DNA from: Lachnospiraceae bacterium MD335
GTDB lineage: Bacteria; Bacillota; Clostridia; Lachnospirales; Lachnospiraceae
DNA length: 64,000 nucleotides
NCBI GenBank assembly: GCA_000403335.2
Contig: KE159629.1
Location: 310,001-374,000, forward strand
Direction of reading: 5' to 3'
Position numbers and translations under genes: made by a program. Under the pieces are notes generated by a model. The model was not told where the DNA came from. It searched no databases and was given only the letters and a program-made list of their open reading frames with translations. Positions 7,055 to 15,682 of the stretch are shown one piece after another (the stretch's first letter is position 1; each line of letters begins with the position of its first letter).

Positions 7055-7544
7055 CCGCGATTATTTAATGTTCATGTTCGGCATATATACGGGGCTTCGC
7101 ATTTCGGACATTCTGAAATTCCGTGTCCGCGATGTGAAGGAAAAAGACGCCGTTTATATACGGGAAGAAAAAACGGGTAAGGAAAAACGCTTCCCGATAA
7201 ATTCCGAATTAAAACCTATTATCCAGGAATTTATTCGTGGGAAAAAGGACTATGAATATTTGTTCAAGTCCCCGAATTTCCCGAATAAGCCTATCACCAG
7301 ACAGCAAGCCTATAACATATTAAGCCAGGCGGCCGCCGCGTTTGGGCTGGATTCTATCGGCACTCACACATTACGGAAGACGTTCGGCTATCATATGTAC
7401 CAGCAGACACACGACGCCGTGACTATCAAGGAAATACTGAATCATTCGGATATATCCGTCACGCTTCGCTATATAGGGATAAACCAGGACAATAAAGACA
7501 AGGCTATCAAGGGGCTATCATTCAGGAAGAAGGCCCACAAATAG
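6981..7544 (+). CDS. Small tyrosine recombinase (catalytic domain only)
   Basis: This 187-residue protein keeps all tyrosine-recombinase active-site positions: R40 (TGLRISD), K64 region, H129-x2-R132 (THTLRKTFGYH), H155 (LNHSD) and nucleophile Y164 (TLRYIGI). It lacks the N-terminal arm- and core-binding domains of phage integrases, which are usually over 350 residues. ATG 6981 sits 6 bp after AAGGGGGTG. Its place directly before the terminase genes is not typical for the integrase of the same phage. It may resolve genome dimers or act on DNA near the packaging site, but this is unproven. Confidence 0.8.
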   Translation: MNTVEPIRDMDLVMDVADFLKARNDRDYLMFMFGIYTGLRISDILKFRVRDVKEKDAVYIREEKTGKEKRFPINSELKPIIQEFIRGKKDYEYLFKSPNFPNKPITRQQAYNILSQAAAAFGLDSIGTHTLRKTFGYHMYQQTHDAVTIKEILNHSDISVTLRYIGINQDNKDKAIKGLSFRKKAHK

Positions 7545-7914
7545 CCTTGTCTTTATGTGTGTATATGCGCCTATGTATGGGCCGAAGAATGGGAAGCGCT
7601 TTCTTTCTTATGCCTTGTACTTGACACAATGAGCCTATGACAAATGATATATGTCACTTTCATTCGCACTTAATTGAAAGAAAACAGTCACGGCACGACT
7701 TGACACAATTACAAGATATGTCAAGAGAAGGAAGGCAAAGAGAGAGCCGCCAGGGCGAACGAACATTCGTAAGAAAATCGCCGCCGGCCGGGTAGGTTCT
7801 TCCGGCGCCCTGACAAGGCTTGCGGGTAAGCGAAGCCCAAAATCTGTCTAGCTACAAAGAAAAAAATATAAAAGTTGCCGTTTCCGCTTTTCCGGCCAGA
7901 AAGGAAGTGAGAGC
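7545..7914. other. 370-bp gene-free region upstream of terminase; candidate packaging (cos) region
   Basis: No credible gene is seen. A 12-bp direct repeat ACTTGACACAAT occurs at 7619 and 7698. A GC-rich part holds inverted repeats CAGGGCG (7751-7757) with CGCCCTG (7806-7812) and CGCCGG (7782-7787) with CCGGCG (7802-7807). Lambda-like phages carry cos just before the small terminase gene, and the head module here follows lambda order. The cos call is therefore positional inference. Confidence 0.35.
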
Positions 7915-8475
7915 ATGGCGAAGGCTGACACGGATTCAACGAAGGTTACTGACATTGACAGCCTTACCGTTTCGGCGGCCGTCCTGGGGGGAATATTCGG
8001 CGTGACAGATCGCCGCGTCCGCCAGATGGCAGAAGAAGGAATCATCGTTCGGGCCGCAAAGGGCCGCTATAATCTTGTTGAATCACTAAAGAATTACATA
8101 CTGTCTTTAAAGCTGGCCGCCGAAGGCGCGACAATCGACGGGCCAGACGGAGAAATCGACATTGACGAAGAAAAGGCCCTTCACGAAAGAGTGAAGCGCC
8201 ACATTTCAGAACTGAAACTTCAAACCATGAGAGGGGAACTTCACAAGGCGGAAGACGTCGAAAAGGTTATGTCCGATATGCTGTCCGCCTTTAAGACAAG
8301 GGTTATGAATATCCCGTCGAAGGTGGCGCCGATTCTGGAAGACCGCGACGCTGGCTATATCAAAGACCGGCTGACAAACGAAGTCGTCGAAGCGCTGAAT
8401 GAGTTGAAGGACTACGATCCGAAGGCGTTCTATTCCGACGAATACGTCGAAGGGGAAGAAGATTATGAGGAATAA
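7915..8475 (+). CDS. Terminase small subunit (Nu1-like)
   Basis: This 186-residue protein recognises the packaging site and delivers DNA to the large terminase. Residues about 20-60 form a winged HTH with the Nu1/MerR-like pattern (VLGGIFGVTDRRVRQMAEEG), and the C-terminal half is a charged helix ending in an acidic tail. ATG 7915 is preceded by AAGGAAGTGAG. Its stop overlaps the large-subunit start by 11 bp, as in lambda Nu1-A. Confidence 0.8.
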   Translation: MAKADTDSTKVTDIDSLTVSAAVLGGIFGVTDRRVRQMAEEGIIVRAAKGRYNLVESLKNYILSLKLAAEGATIDGPDGEIDIDEEKALHERVKRHISELKLQTMRGELHKAEDVEKVMSDMLSAFKTRVMNIPSKVAPILEDRDAGYIKDRLTNEVVEALNELKDYDPKAFYSDEYVEGEEDYEE

Positions 8476-10390
8476 AAAAATTACGGTGGAAGAATCGCCG
8501 CTTGTTTCCCCTGATACCGTCGTCGTGAAAAAGCGTCATAAAGATTTAGGAATAGACTACAAAACAATTAAACTATTCCGGGATATTGCAAAAGTAGTTG
8601 CGCCGCCGCCGATTCTGACGGTTAGTCAATGGGCGGATCGTTATCGAAAATTGTCCGCTGAATCTTCGGCAGAACCGGGACAATGGAACACTGACCGGGC
8701 GCCGTATCAACGCGAAATCATGGACGCGATAAACGATCCAGAATGTGAAGAAATCGTGATAATGTCTTCGGCCCAGGTGGGGAAAACAGAACTTATATTG
8801 AATATCATCGGTTATTTTATAGCCTATGATCCGGCGCCGATGTTAGTTGTTCAACCGACAGTCAAACCGATGGCGGAAGATTTTTCAAAAGATAGGTTGT
8901 CGCCGATGATCCGCGACACGCCGTCATTGAACGGGAAAGTCCGGGACGTAAAGTCGCGCACTTCCGGGAATACGATTCTTCACAAGACATTTCCTGGCGG
9001 TCATATAACGCTTGCCGGCGCAAATTCGCCGTCAAGCCTTGCGTCAAGGCCCGTCCGAATCGTGCTTATGGACGAAATAGACCGCTATCCGGCCAGCGCC
9101 GGAAGCGAAGGAAATCCGATAAAACTTGTTGAAAAGAGGACAACGGCCTTCTGGAACCGGAAGAAGATAAAAGTATCGACGCCGACGATCAAAGGAATAA
9201 GCCAGGTTGAAAAAGAATTTGAATCAGGTTCACAAGAAGAATGGTGTGTTCCTTGTCCGGTATGCGGAAAGTATCAACCGTATGAATGGCCGCGGATCCA
9301 CTTTTCAGATGTGACAATGGAATGTAAATTTTGCGGCGAACATATCCCGGAAATTGACTGGAAACAGCAGACCGGGAAATATATCGCAAAATTCCCGGAG
9401 CGCCGCCGGAAGCGTTCTTTTCACCTGAACGAATTAGCGTCGCCCTGGAAACACTGGGAAGAAATTATCCGGGAATTTAAGGAAGCCCAGCATGAACTAA
9501 AGGTAAACGGCGATATTAACAAAATGAAAACGTGGATCAATACCACGCTTGGCGAAACATGGGAAGAACGCGGAGCCAGCGCGGACGATGATTCATTGAT
9601 AGGCCGCCGCGAAAAATACGAAGCGGAGATCCCCGACGGCGTTCTTCTTCTGACGGCCGGCGTTGACGTTCAGGACGATCGCTTCGAGATAGAAATAACC
9701 GGCTGGGGCCGTGGTTATGAATCGTGGGGCGTCCGGTATGATAAGATTTTCGGCGATATGGAAAAAGACGAAACCTGGGACAAACTAGAAGAATACCTTG
9801 ACCGGGAATTATACTTTGCGTCCGGTTCCGGCCTTCTGATTGCTTGTACTTGCATAGATACCGGCGGCCACTATACGACGGAATGTTATAAGTGGCTGAA
9901 AAAAATGGAAGCGAAGAATAAAAAAATTTACGGTATAAAGGGAATGGGCGGCCCTGGGATTCCTTTAATACATAAAGTTTCAAAGAATAATGAATACAAA
10001 GTGAAAATCTTTATCCTGGGCGTGGATTCAGGAAAAGAAATTCTTATGACGCGGTTAAAAATCGAAGAAGAAGGCCCTGGATATTGCCACTTTCCGAGCA
10101 ATTCCGAATTGGGATATAACGAAACTTATATCAAGGGGCTAAACAGCGAACAGCGCGTCGTTGAATTGAAGGACGGGCGGCCCGTGATTAAGTGGAAAAA
10201 GAAGGCTGGAACCAGAAACGAACCGCTGGATCTTCGGAATTATTCGACGGCCGCGGCGGAAATCCTTCGTCCGAACTTTGAAATCCTGGAAAAGAAGGTA
10301 AAAGCCGGGATAAATTACATGAAAAAAGCGCCGGCGAAGACCGGGAAGAAAAGAAAAACCGGGGCAGTAAGCCGCGGAGTTCAACTATAA
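8465..10390 (+). CDS. Terminase large subunit (gpA family)
   Basis: This 641-residue motor and nuclease packages DNA into the capsid. The ATPase part has a Walker A variant (SSAQVGKTE, near residue 105) and Walker B (IVLMDEIDR, near 200). A CPVCG...CKFCG zinc site lies at about 260-285. The RNase H-like nuclease half begins at LTAGVDVQDDRFE (about 395), with a further Asp in CIDTGG. Length matches lambda gpA (641). It is coupled to the small subunit upstream. Confidence 0.93.
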   Translation: MRNKKITVEESPLVSPDTVVVKKRHKDLGIDYKTIKLFRDIAKVVAPPPILTVSQWADRYRKLSAESSAEPGQWNTDRAPYQREIMDAINDPECEEIVIMSSAQVGKTELILNIIGYFIAYDPAPMLVVQPTVKPMAEDFSKDRLSPMIRDTPSLNGKVRDVKSRTSGNTILHKTFPGGHITLAGANSPSSLASRPVRIVLMDEIDRYPASAGSEGNPIKLVEKRTTAFWNRKKIKVSTPTIKGISQVEKEFESGSQEEWCVPCPVCGKYQPYEWPRIHFSDVTMECKFCGEHIPEIDWKQQTGKYIAKFPERRRKRSFHLNELASPWKHWEEIIREFKEAQHELKVNGDINKMKTWINTTLGETWEERGASADDDSLIGRREKYEAEIPDGVLLLTAGVDVQDDRFEIEITGWGRGYESWGVRYDKIFGDMEKDETWDKLEEYLDRELYFASGSGLLIACTCIDTGGHYTTECYKWLKKMEAKNKKIYGIKGMGGPGIPLIHKVSKNNEYKVKIFILGVDSGKEILMTRLKIEEEGPGYCHFPSNSELGYNETYIKGLNSEQRVVELKDGRPVIKWKKKAGTRNEPLDLRNYSTAAAEILRPNFEILEKKVKAGINYMKKAPAKTGKKRKTGAVSRGVQL

Positions 10391-10402
10391 GGCGGTGATA
10401 AT

Positions 10403-10639
10403 ATGGGAAAATTGCAGAAAGAACGCCTGGAAAGATATAAAAAGCGGCTTGAAATGTATTATGAAGCCGAAGAAGCCGTCCTTCTGAATCAGGAATACAC
10501 GATCGGAACAAAGAGCCTGAAACGGGCCGATTTGTCTACCATACGGGCGGCAATTAAGGAACTGGAAGGGCAGATCGAAGCGCTGGAAAGTACCGGCGGA
10601 AAAAACAAGGCGGCGCGATTTCTTCCGCGTGACATTTAG
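10403..10639 (+). CDS. gpW-like head-tail connector protein
   Basis: This 78-residue helical protein lies between terminase and portal, the lambda W position. It contains the pattern EYTIGTKSLKRADLSTIR followed by AIKELEGQI, matching gpW/DUF6148-type small phage proteins. Lambda W joins completed heads to tails. AAGGCGGTGATA precedes ATG 10403. Family assignment is from pattern and synteny. Confidence 0.65.
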   Translation: MGKLQKERLERYKKRLEMYYEAEEAVLLNQEYTIGTKSLKRADLSTIRAAIKELEGQIEALESTGGKNKAARFLPRDI

Positions 10640-10656
10640 AAAGGCGGTGAAGAAAA

Positions 10657-12345
10657 TTGAATATCATAGACAAGTTTGTCGAAGCCGTCAATCCTTCGGC
10701 CGCCTTACGACGTCAAAATGACCGAATCAAGCTGGAACTGATCCGGTCATTTAAAAATTCCGGGTATGATGAAAGCGGCGCGTCCAGGAATAAAAATTCC
10801 ATGCGTGGCTGGCTGGCGTCGAGTAAATCCCCACAAGAAGACATAGACCGGAATATTCCGATCCTTCGGCAGAGATCCAGAAGTCTTTATATGTCGGCGC
10901 CGCTTGCAGTATCGGCAATAAAGACGAATCGAACAAATATTGTCGGTGAAGGGTTGCGGCTGAAAAGCACAATCGACGCGGCCTTCCTGAGAATGACGCC
11001 AGAAGCGGCGGCAGAGTGGCAACGCAACACGGAACGCGAATTTGAGTTATGGGCGGATTCAAAATTTTGTGATTCAACACGGGTTAATAATTTTTATGAG
11101 ATCCAGCAAGTCGCGTGTCTGTCCTGGCTGATGAATGGCGACGCTTGCGCCCTTGTGGAGTATGAACGGCCGACGCCGGCGTTCCCTTATGGCTTGCGCG
11201 TCCACCTGATAGAAGCTGACCGCGTATCAACGCCGCACACAAGCGGAACGGCGGTCAATCTGTACGCGACGGAAAGCACGACGGGGAACCGGATATTTAA
11301 CGGCGTTGAAGTGACGGACGCCGGGCGCGTGGTCGCGTATCATATTTGTTCTACCTATCCGAACAGCCAGCTTCGGGCGGCGAAAAAGTGGCAGAGGGTG
11401 AAAGCCTTCGGGGATAAGACGGGAACGCCGAACGTCTTAATGATTTTTGAAGCGGAACGCGCGGAACAATACAGAGGGGTTCCGTATCTGGCGCCGGTGA
11501 TTGAATCATTAAAACAGCTTACAAGATACGGTGAAGCCGAAATGATGGCGGCCGTTATCAACGGTTTTTTTACTGTCTTCATTACTTCCGAAGGAAACAC
11601 CGGCGAAGTGGGATTTACCGGGGTTCTGGACGACGAAGACCGCGTTTCTGATGATGATCTTAACTATGAATTAGGCCCTGGAATGGTTAATGTCTTAAAG
11701 CCTGGGGAAAAGATTGATATTGCAGATTCAAAGCGGCCTTCAAGCAATTTTGACGCCTTCACGACAGCGCTTGCAAAGTATGTCGGCGCCGCGCTGGAAA
11801 TACCGGTCGAATTACTGATAAAATCGTTCAATTCCAGTTATTCGGCGTCACGCGCCGCCCTTCTGGAAGCGTGGAAGGCTTTCAGAATGAAAAGAAAATG
11901 GCTGGCCGCTGATTTCTGTCAACCGATTTATGAAATATTTTTGACGGAAGCGATCGCAAATGGAAGAATTAAGGCGCCTGGATTTTTTTTAGATCCGGCG
12001 ATTAAGAAAGCATATTGCCGCGCCCAGTGGAACGGGCCGGCGCCTGGTATGCTGGATCCGGTAAAGGAAGCAACCGCGGCAGAAAAGAGAATCGCGATCG
12101 GAGTATCAACGCGCCAGCGCGAATCTATCGAAATGACGGGGACGGATTTTGACGCGAACGTCGCCCAGCTTGCCAGGGAAAATCAGTTGATGAAAGAAGC
12201 CGGACTTGTTTCGGCCGCCGCGCCGCCTGGGAGCGCGGAAGAAAACAAGGAAAAGGAGAGTGAAAAACCCGATGAAGGAGAAGAAGACAAGGATCCTGAA
12301 TCAGACGGCGACACCGACGGCGCCGAAGAATCAGAGGATCAATAA
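10657..12345 (+). CDS. Portal protein (lambda gpB family)
   Basis: This 562-residue protein forms the dodecameric ring through which DNA enters the head. Lambda-family portal features include a conserved N-terminal SPQEDIDRNIPILRQRSR region, the WLMNGDA stretch, and KSFNSSYSASRAALLEAWK followed by FRMKRKWL near residue 390-410. The acidic C-terminus is probably disordered. Start is TTG 10657 behind AAAGGCGGTGA. Its last 74 bp overlap the protease/scaffold gene. Confidence 0.92.
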   Translation: MNIIDKFVEAVNPSAALRRQNDRIKLELIRSFKNSGYDESGASRNKNSMRGWLASSKSPQEDIDRNIPILRQRSRSLYMSAPLAVSAIKTNRTNIVGEGLRLKSTIDAAFLRMTPEAAAEWQRNTEREFELWADSKFCDSTRVNNFYEIQQVACLSWLMNGDACALVEYERPTPAFPYGLRVHLIEADRVSTPHTSGTAVNLYATESTTGNRIFNGVEVTDAGRVVAYHICSTYPNSQLRAAKKWQRVKAFGDKTGTPNVLMIFEAERAEQYRGVPYLAPVIESLKQLTRYGEAEMMAAVINGFFTVFITSEGNTGEVGFTGVLDDEDRVSDDDLNYELGPGMVNVLKPGEKIDIADSKRPSSNFDAFTTALAKYVGAALEIPVELLIKSFNSSYSASRAALLEAWKAFRMKRKWLAADFCQPIYEIFLTEAIANGRIKAPGFFLDPAIKKAYCRAQWNGPAPGMLDPVKEATAAEKRIAIGVSTRQRESIEMTGTDFDANVAQLARENQLMKEAGLVSAAAPPGSAEENKEKESEKPDEGEEDKDPESDGDTDGAEESEDQ

Positions 12346-13501
12346 ATTCTGGAATTTCATCAATAAAGACGATGAAACGGCAGAATTACAGCTTTTCGGC
12401 GAAATATCCAGTGAAGAAAGTTGGTGGAATGAAGATTGTGTTACATATCGAAATTTTATCGCCGATCTAAACGGATTAGGAGAAAAGAAAAATATAAACG
12501 TGCTGATCCAGTCCGGCGGAGGTGATGTTTTCGCGGCAAATGCAATATATAACGCGCTGATTCTTAATAAAGCAACGATCACCGGGACAATTATCGGGGT
12601 TTGCGCCAGTGCCGCAACGGTTATTTTGATGGCTTGTAAAAATAGAAAGATTGCTAAAAATGCGATCCTTATGGTACATGATCCGGCGACGGTTCTTCGC
12701 GGTTCCTATACATCGGAAGAACTTATGAAATTAGTGGAAGCAACGGACAAAGTAAAGAAAAGCATAGTAACCGCATATATGGATCGTCTTGATAAAACGG
12801 AAGAAGAAATCAATCAGTTAATGGACGCTGAATCATGGTATGTGGGCCAGGAAGCAGTTGACGCCGGTTTTTGCGATGAAGTGATAGAAACCGGATTCCA
12901 GGACAACGGATTTTCCGACCGTTCAATAACGGACGATGTTTCTTATAATTTTAAAAACTATCTGGAAACTTCCGTCCCTGAAAACATTCGGAAAAAGGTT
13001 CAGGATCTTTCGATAACGCCGCCGAAAGACAGAGGAACTTTTTCAAATAAAACAACGAAGAAAGGAAATGAAAACATGGGTGAAGAATCAACCAAAAACA
13101 CGACGCCGGTTATTACTGACGCCGCGCATTTAAGAAGCGTCTATCCTGATTTTATCAATCAGATTGTGGCAGACGCGGTGAAAGCGGAACGGGAACGCCT
13201 GAAAGCGATTGACGAAATCGCGTCCGGGATTCCTGGCGATGTGCTGACACGGGCGAAGTATGATGAACCGATTTCCGCCGCTGATCTTGCGCTGGCCCAG
13301 ATGAAGGCAAACAACAAGGCCGGACAGCAGACGTTAAATAATATAGTCGATGATCTGGCAAATTCCGGCGCTTCTTCTGTCGGGACTACGCCGAACGCCG
13401 GAGCCGGCGGAGAAGAAGACAAAAAAGCGGAGAGCGAAGCAAAAGTCAATAATTTCGCTTCGTTTCTTGGAAAAGATAAAAGAAGGGGGAAAAGAGAATG
13501 A
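12272..13501 (+). CDS. Head maturation protease with scaffold (ClpP/S49-like, lambda gpC-like)
   Basis: The 409-residue product has a ClpP-fold protease at about residues 20-210: the oxyanion/Gly stretch SGGGDVFAANAIY, nucleophile Ser in GVCASAATVIL and catalytic His in LMVHDP. The C-terminal third is a charged, helical scaffold-like part. ATG 12272 follows AAAGGAG by 13 bp, inside the portal gene; the open frame reaches 12206. A second start at 13076 yields the scaffold alone. Protease plus nested scaffold reproduces lambda C/Nu3. Confidence 0.88.
   Translation: MKEKKTRILNQTATPTAPKNQRINKFWNFINKDDETAELQLFGEISSEESWWNEDCVTYRNFIADLNGLGEKKNINVLIQSGGGDVFAANAIYNALILNKATITGTIIGVCASAATVILMACKNRKIAKNAILMVHDPATVLRGSYTSEELMKLVEATDKVKKSIVTAYMDRLDKTEEEINQLMDAESWYVGQEAVDAGFCDEVIETGFQDNGFSDRSITDDVSYNFKNYLETSVPENIRKKVQDLSITPPKDRGTFSNKTTKKGNENMGEESTKNTTPVITDAAHLRSVYPDFINQIVADAVKAERERLKAIDEIASGIPGDVLTRAKYDEPISAADLALAQMKANNKAGQQTLNNIVDDLANSGASSVGTTPNAGAGGEEDKKAESEAKVNNFASFLGKDKRRGKRE
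13076..13501 (+). CDS. Nested scaffold protein by internal start (Nu3-like)
   Basis: ATG 13076 is in frame with the protease gene and has a strong AAAGGAAA site 8 bp upstream, where such a site is not otherwise expected. The 141-residue product (MGEESTKNTTPVITD...) contains an Ala/Glu-rich helix (VADAVKAERERLKAIDEIA), as in phage scaffolds. In lambda the scaffold Nu3 is made the same way inside gene C. Expression is inferred, not shown. Confidence 0.65.
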   Translation: MGEESTKNTTPVITDAAHLRSVYPDFINQIVADAVKAERERLKAIDEIASGIPGDVLTRAKYDEPISAADLALAQMKANNKAGQQTLNNIVDDLANSGASSVGTTPNAGAGGEEDKKAESEAKVNNFASFLGKDKRRGKRE

Positions 13502-13875
13502 AAATGTTTGAGCAGATCGGAGAGTTTACGCCGGATTCCTTAATTACTTCCGAAGATTTCTCGATTCTGAAAGAGGGGATCGGGTTGAAAGCCGGCCAGG
13601 GCGTTTTGAAGCGCGGATCCCTGATTGTCAAGTCTGAAAAAGCCGGCTATCTTGCCGGGACGGCAGATATTGAAGGGAAGATCTTCGGAATCCTTACGGA
13701 CGATACCGACACCGGAGCCGACGCCGCCGGCGACAATATCCCGGCCGTGTGCTATCAGACGGGGAATTTTAACCGCGCCGCGGTGATCGTTGCGGAAGGT
13801 GCAACTGTTGACACTTACGAAGACGATATGAAGGCCGTTTCTTTGTTCCTTCGTAACGTCCAGAAATATGAATAA
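13498..13875 (+). CDS. Head decoration protein (gpD-like)
   Basis: This 125-residue protein sits between scaffold and major capsid, the lambda D position. It shares the gpD pattern of Gly-rich beta segments (GQGVLKRGSLIV, FGILTDDTDTGADAAGDN, VCYQTGNFNRAAVI). Such proteins trimerise on the capsid surface and stabilise the expanded shell. The start overlaps the upstream stop (ATGA). Confidence 0.8.
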   Translation: MKMFEQIGEFTPDSLITSEDFSILKEGIGLKAGQGVLKRGSLIVKSEKAGYLAGTADIEGKIFGILTDDTDTGADAAGDNIPAVCYQTGNFNRAAVIVAEGATVDTYEDDMKAVSLFLRNVQKYE

Positions 13876-13890
13876 AAAGGGGGTTTTAAA

Positions 13891-14925
13891 ATGCCTGACT
13901 TAACAACACGTGAAATGATGGAAGCGATCGATCAGACGCCGCCCGTAAGAACTTTTTTACAGAAAACCTTTTTCCCTGGCGAACAGACGCACATAACCGA
14001 AAAGGTGGAATTTGACGTCCGCAAAGGGAAAAGAATCATGGCGCCTTTTGTAAGTCCCAGAAAAGGCGGAAAGGTTATCACGCGCCAGGGATTCAGGACG
14101 AATCAGTTCACTACGCCGAAGATCGCGCCGGAAAGAGTGCTGACAATCGACGATATTACCAAACGCGCGATCGGAGAAAATATCTATTCGCAGAGGACGC
14201 CGGAAGAACGCGAAAACGAACTTTTGGCGAAGGATATGACAGACCTGGAAGAATCTATCGCCAGAAGAAAAGAGTGGATGTGCCGGCAGATTCTTTTTGA
14301 AGGAAAAATCGACGTCGTGGACGAAGAAGAAGGCGTTGACGTTCAGATCGACTTTGGTTTTGATAATATTGTCGTCCTGGCGGCTGATGAACAGTGGACG
14401 ATTGCCACGGTGGATCCTATGATTCTTCTTCGGAAACTTCGGAAACGGATCATTAAGGACACCGGAAGAGCGCCCGACATTATGGTTTTTTCTTCTGATG
14501 TTATAGAAGATTTTACCACGAATCCGTTCATCGAAAAAGCTATGAATATGTTGAAGTATAAAAACATTGTGATCGAACCGCGCGTCATTGATCCGGCCCT
14601 GACGTTTTACGGGAGAATCGCAGAACTGGATCTTGATATTTATAGTTATGATGAATGGTTCCTGAATGATGAAGGCGAAGAAGAAGCGATGATCCCAGAA
14701 GGAACCGTTCTTATGGGACATTCCACGGGAGAAGGCCAGATCGAATATGGCCTTGTTACGCAGATGGAAGATAAAAAGTGGCAGAGTTACGAAGGAAAAC
14801 TTGTCCCGAAGAAATGGGCGGACGAAAACGACGAAGTGGAAAAACTTCGCCTTACTTCCCGGCCGCTTCCGCGCCCGTTTGACGTGGCTTCCTGGGTTGT
14901 TATTTATGCGAGAAAGGGGGCTTAA
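13891..14925 (+). CDS. Major capsid protein (gpE family)
   Basis: This 344-residue protein of the lambda gpE family builds the icosahedral shell. Family signs are the N-terminal MPDLTTREMMEAIDQ, the RKGGKVITRQGFRTNQF region and the long middle domain with DPMILLRKLRKRI. AAAGGGGG lies 9 bp upstream of ATG 13891. It lies between the decoration and connector genes and matches the usual length (about 340). Confidence 0.92.
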   Translation: MPDLTTREMMEAIDQTPPVRTFLQKTFFPGEQTHITEKVEFDVRKGKRIMAPFVSPRKGGKVITRQGFRTNQFTTPKIAPERVLTIDDITKRAIGENIYSQRTPEERENELLAKDMTDLEESIARRKEWMCRQILFEGKIDVVDEEEGVDVQIDFGFDNIVVLAADEQWTIATVDPMILLRKLRKRIIKDTGRAPDIMVFSSDVIEDFTTNPFIEKAMNMLKYKNIVIEPRVIDPALTFYGRIAELDLDIYSYDEWFLNDEGEEEAMIPEGTVLMGHSTGEGQIEYGLVTQMEDKKWQSYEGKLVPKKWADENDEVEKLRLTSRPLPRPFDVASWVVIYARKGA

Positions 14926-14928
14926 TTT

Positions 14929-15354
14929 ATGGCGGCATATAAAGCAAAAGTTACCGTTATGACAAATGGAAAAGAGTATCGGCCGGGTTCTATCCTTCCG
15001 GCCGATATTTCTTCGGTTGATCTGGCGTTCCTGAAAGAAAAGAAGTTCGTCGAACTGGCAGACGTTCCGGAAGTCGTTACCGATGAAGACGAAGACGACG
15101 AAGGATTTGAAGGCTTCGACGAAATGGATCCCGGCGCGGTAAAGAGTGAAGACGAAATCAGGAAGATCCGAACAAAAAAAGATCTGGTCGCCTATGCCGC
15201 GTCTATCGGCTATGACCTAGGAGAATGGAAGGAAAAAAGCGTCAAGATCCTTCAGGAAGAAATCATCAACTACCAGGAAGAACAGATCGGAGAGAGAGAA
15301 GACGGCCAGGAAGCCGGGGAAAACCAGGAAGACGGAGAAGGCGAGGGCGTTTGA
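14929..15354 (+). CDS. Head completion protein (gpFI-like position), HeH/SAP-type C-terminus
   Basis: This 141-residue protein follows the capsid gene by 3 bp. The N-terminus (KAKVTVMTNGKEYRPGSILP) is a beta segment. The middle is a long acidic run and residues about 80-115 (IRKIRTKKDLVAYAASIGYD then LGEW) look like a HeH/SAP helical DNA-contact motif. It occupies the lambda FI place, whose product aids DNA packaging and head completion. Sequence similarity to FI itself is not obvious. Confidence 0.55.
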   Translation: MAAYKAKVTVMTNGKEYRPGSILPADISSVDLAFLKEKKFVELADVPEVVTDEDEDDEGFEGFDEMDPGAVKSEDEIRKIRTKKDLVAYAASIGYDLGEWKEKSVKILQEEIINYQEEQIGEREDGQEAGENQEDGEGEGV

Positions 15355-15355
15355 A

Positions 15356-15682
15356 ATGCGTTCATTCAAAGATCAGTTAGAAAAGGATTTTGACAGTACA
15401 TTCTTTAACATGAATGAGTTCGCCGAGTTACACAACATAGACGGGAAAGAAGTACCGGTTGTTGTTGATAACGACACGCTTTTAGCGCTGAACCTGGGGA
15501 AAAATGCTGATTCTGACGGAATATTTGAAGACGCAAAACTATTTTTTATCCTGAAAAAGTATCTGGATTCCGAACCGGTTATCGGGCAGATCATAGACTT
15601 TGACGGTGAATCATATCCGATCGGAAACATTCTGGAAGACTTCGGCGGCTATACTATTATTTTGAGGGGGAATGAAAGTTGA
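15356..15682 (+). CDS. Head-tail joining protein (gpFII-like)
   Basis: A 108-residue protein whose helix (MRSFKDQLEKDFDSTFFN) followed by a small beta barrel (VPVVVDNDTL..., ESYPIGNILEDFGGYTIIL) fits the lambda FII / Gifsy-2 attachment family. FII attaches to the portal and receives the tail. Start overlaps the preceding end region by 1-2 bp spacing, and the gene is coupled to the next by a 4-bp overlap. Confidence 0.7.
   Translation: MRSFKDQLEKDFDSTFFNMNEFAELHNIDGKEVPVVVDNDTLLALNLGKNADSDGIFEDAKLFFILKKYLDSEPVIGQIIDFDGESYPIGNILEDFGGYTIILRGNES

Noticed and set aside
7545-7914. tRNA gene in the gap before terminase (GGTAGGTTC-like string)
   Set aside because: The string resembles a T-arm but no acceptor and anticodon stems can be built around it.
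9957-13500. Head genes as HK97-type with separate protease and capsid
   Set aside because: Gene order, gpA-type terminase, gpB-type portal and D/E pair match lambda, not HK97.
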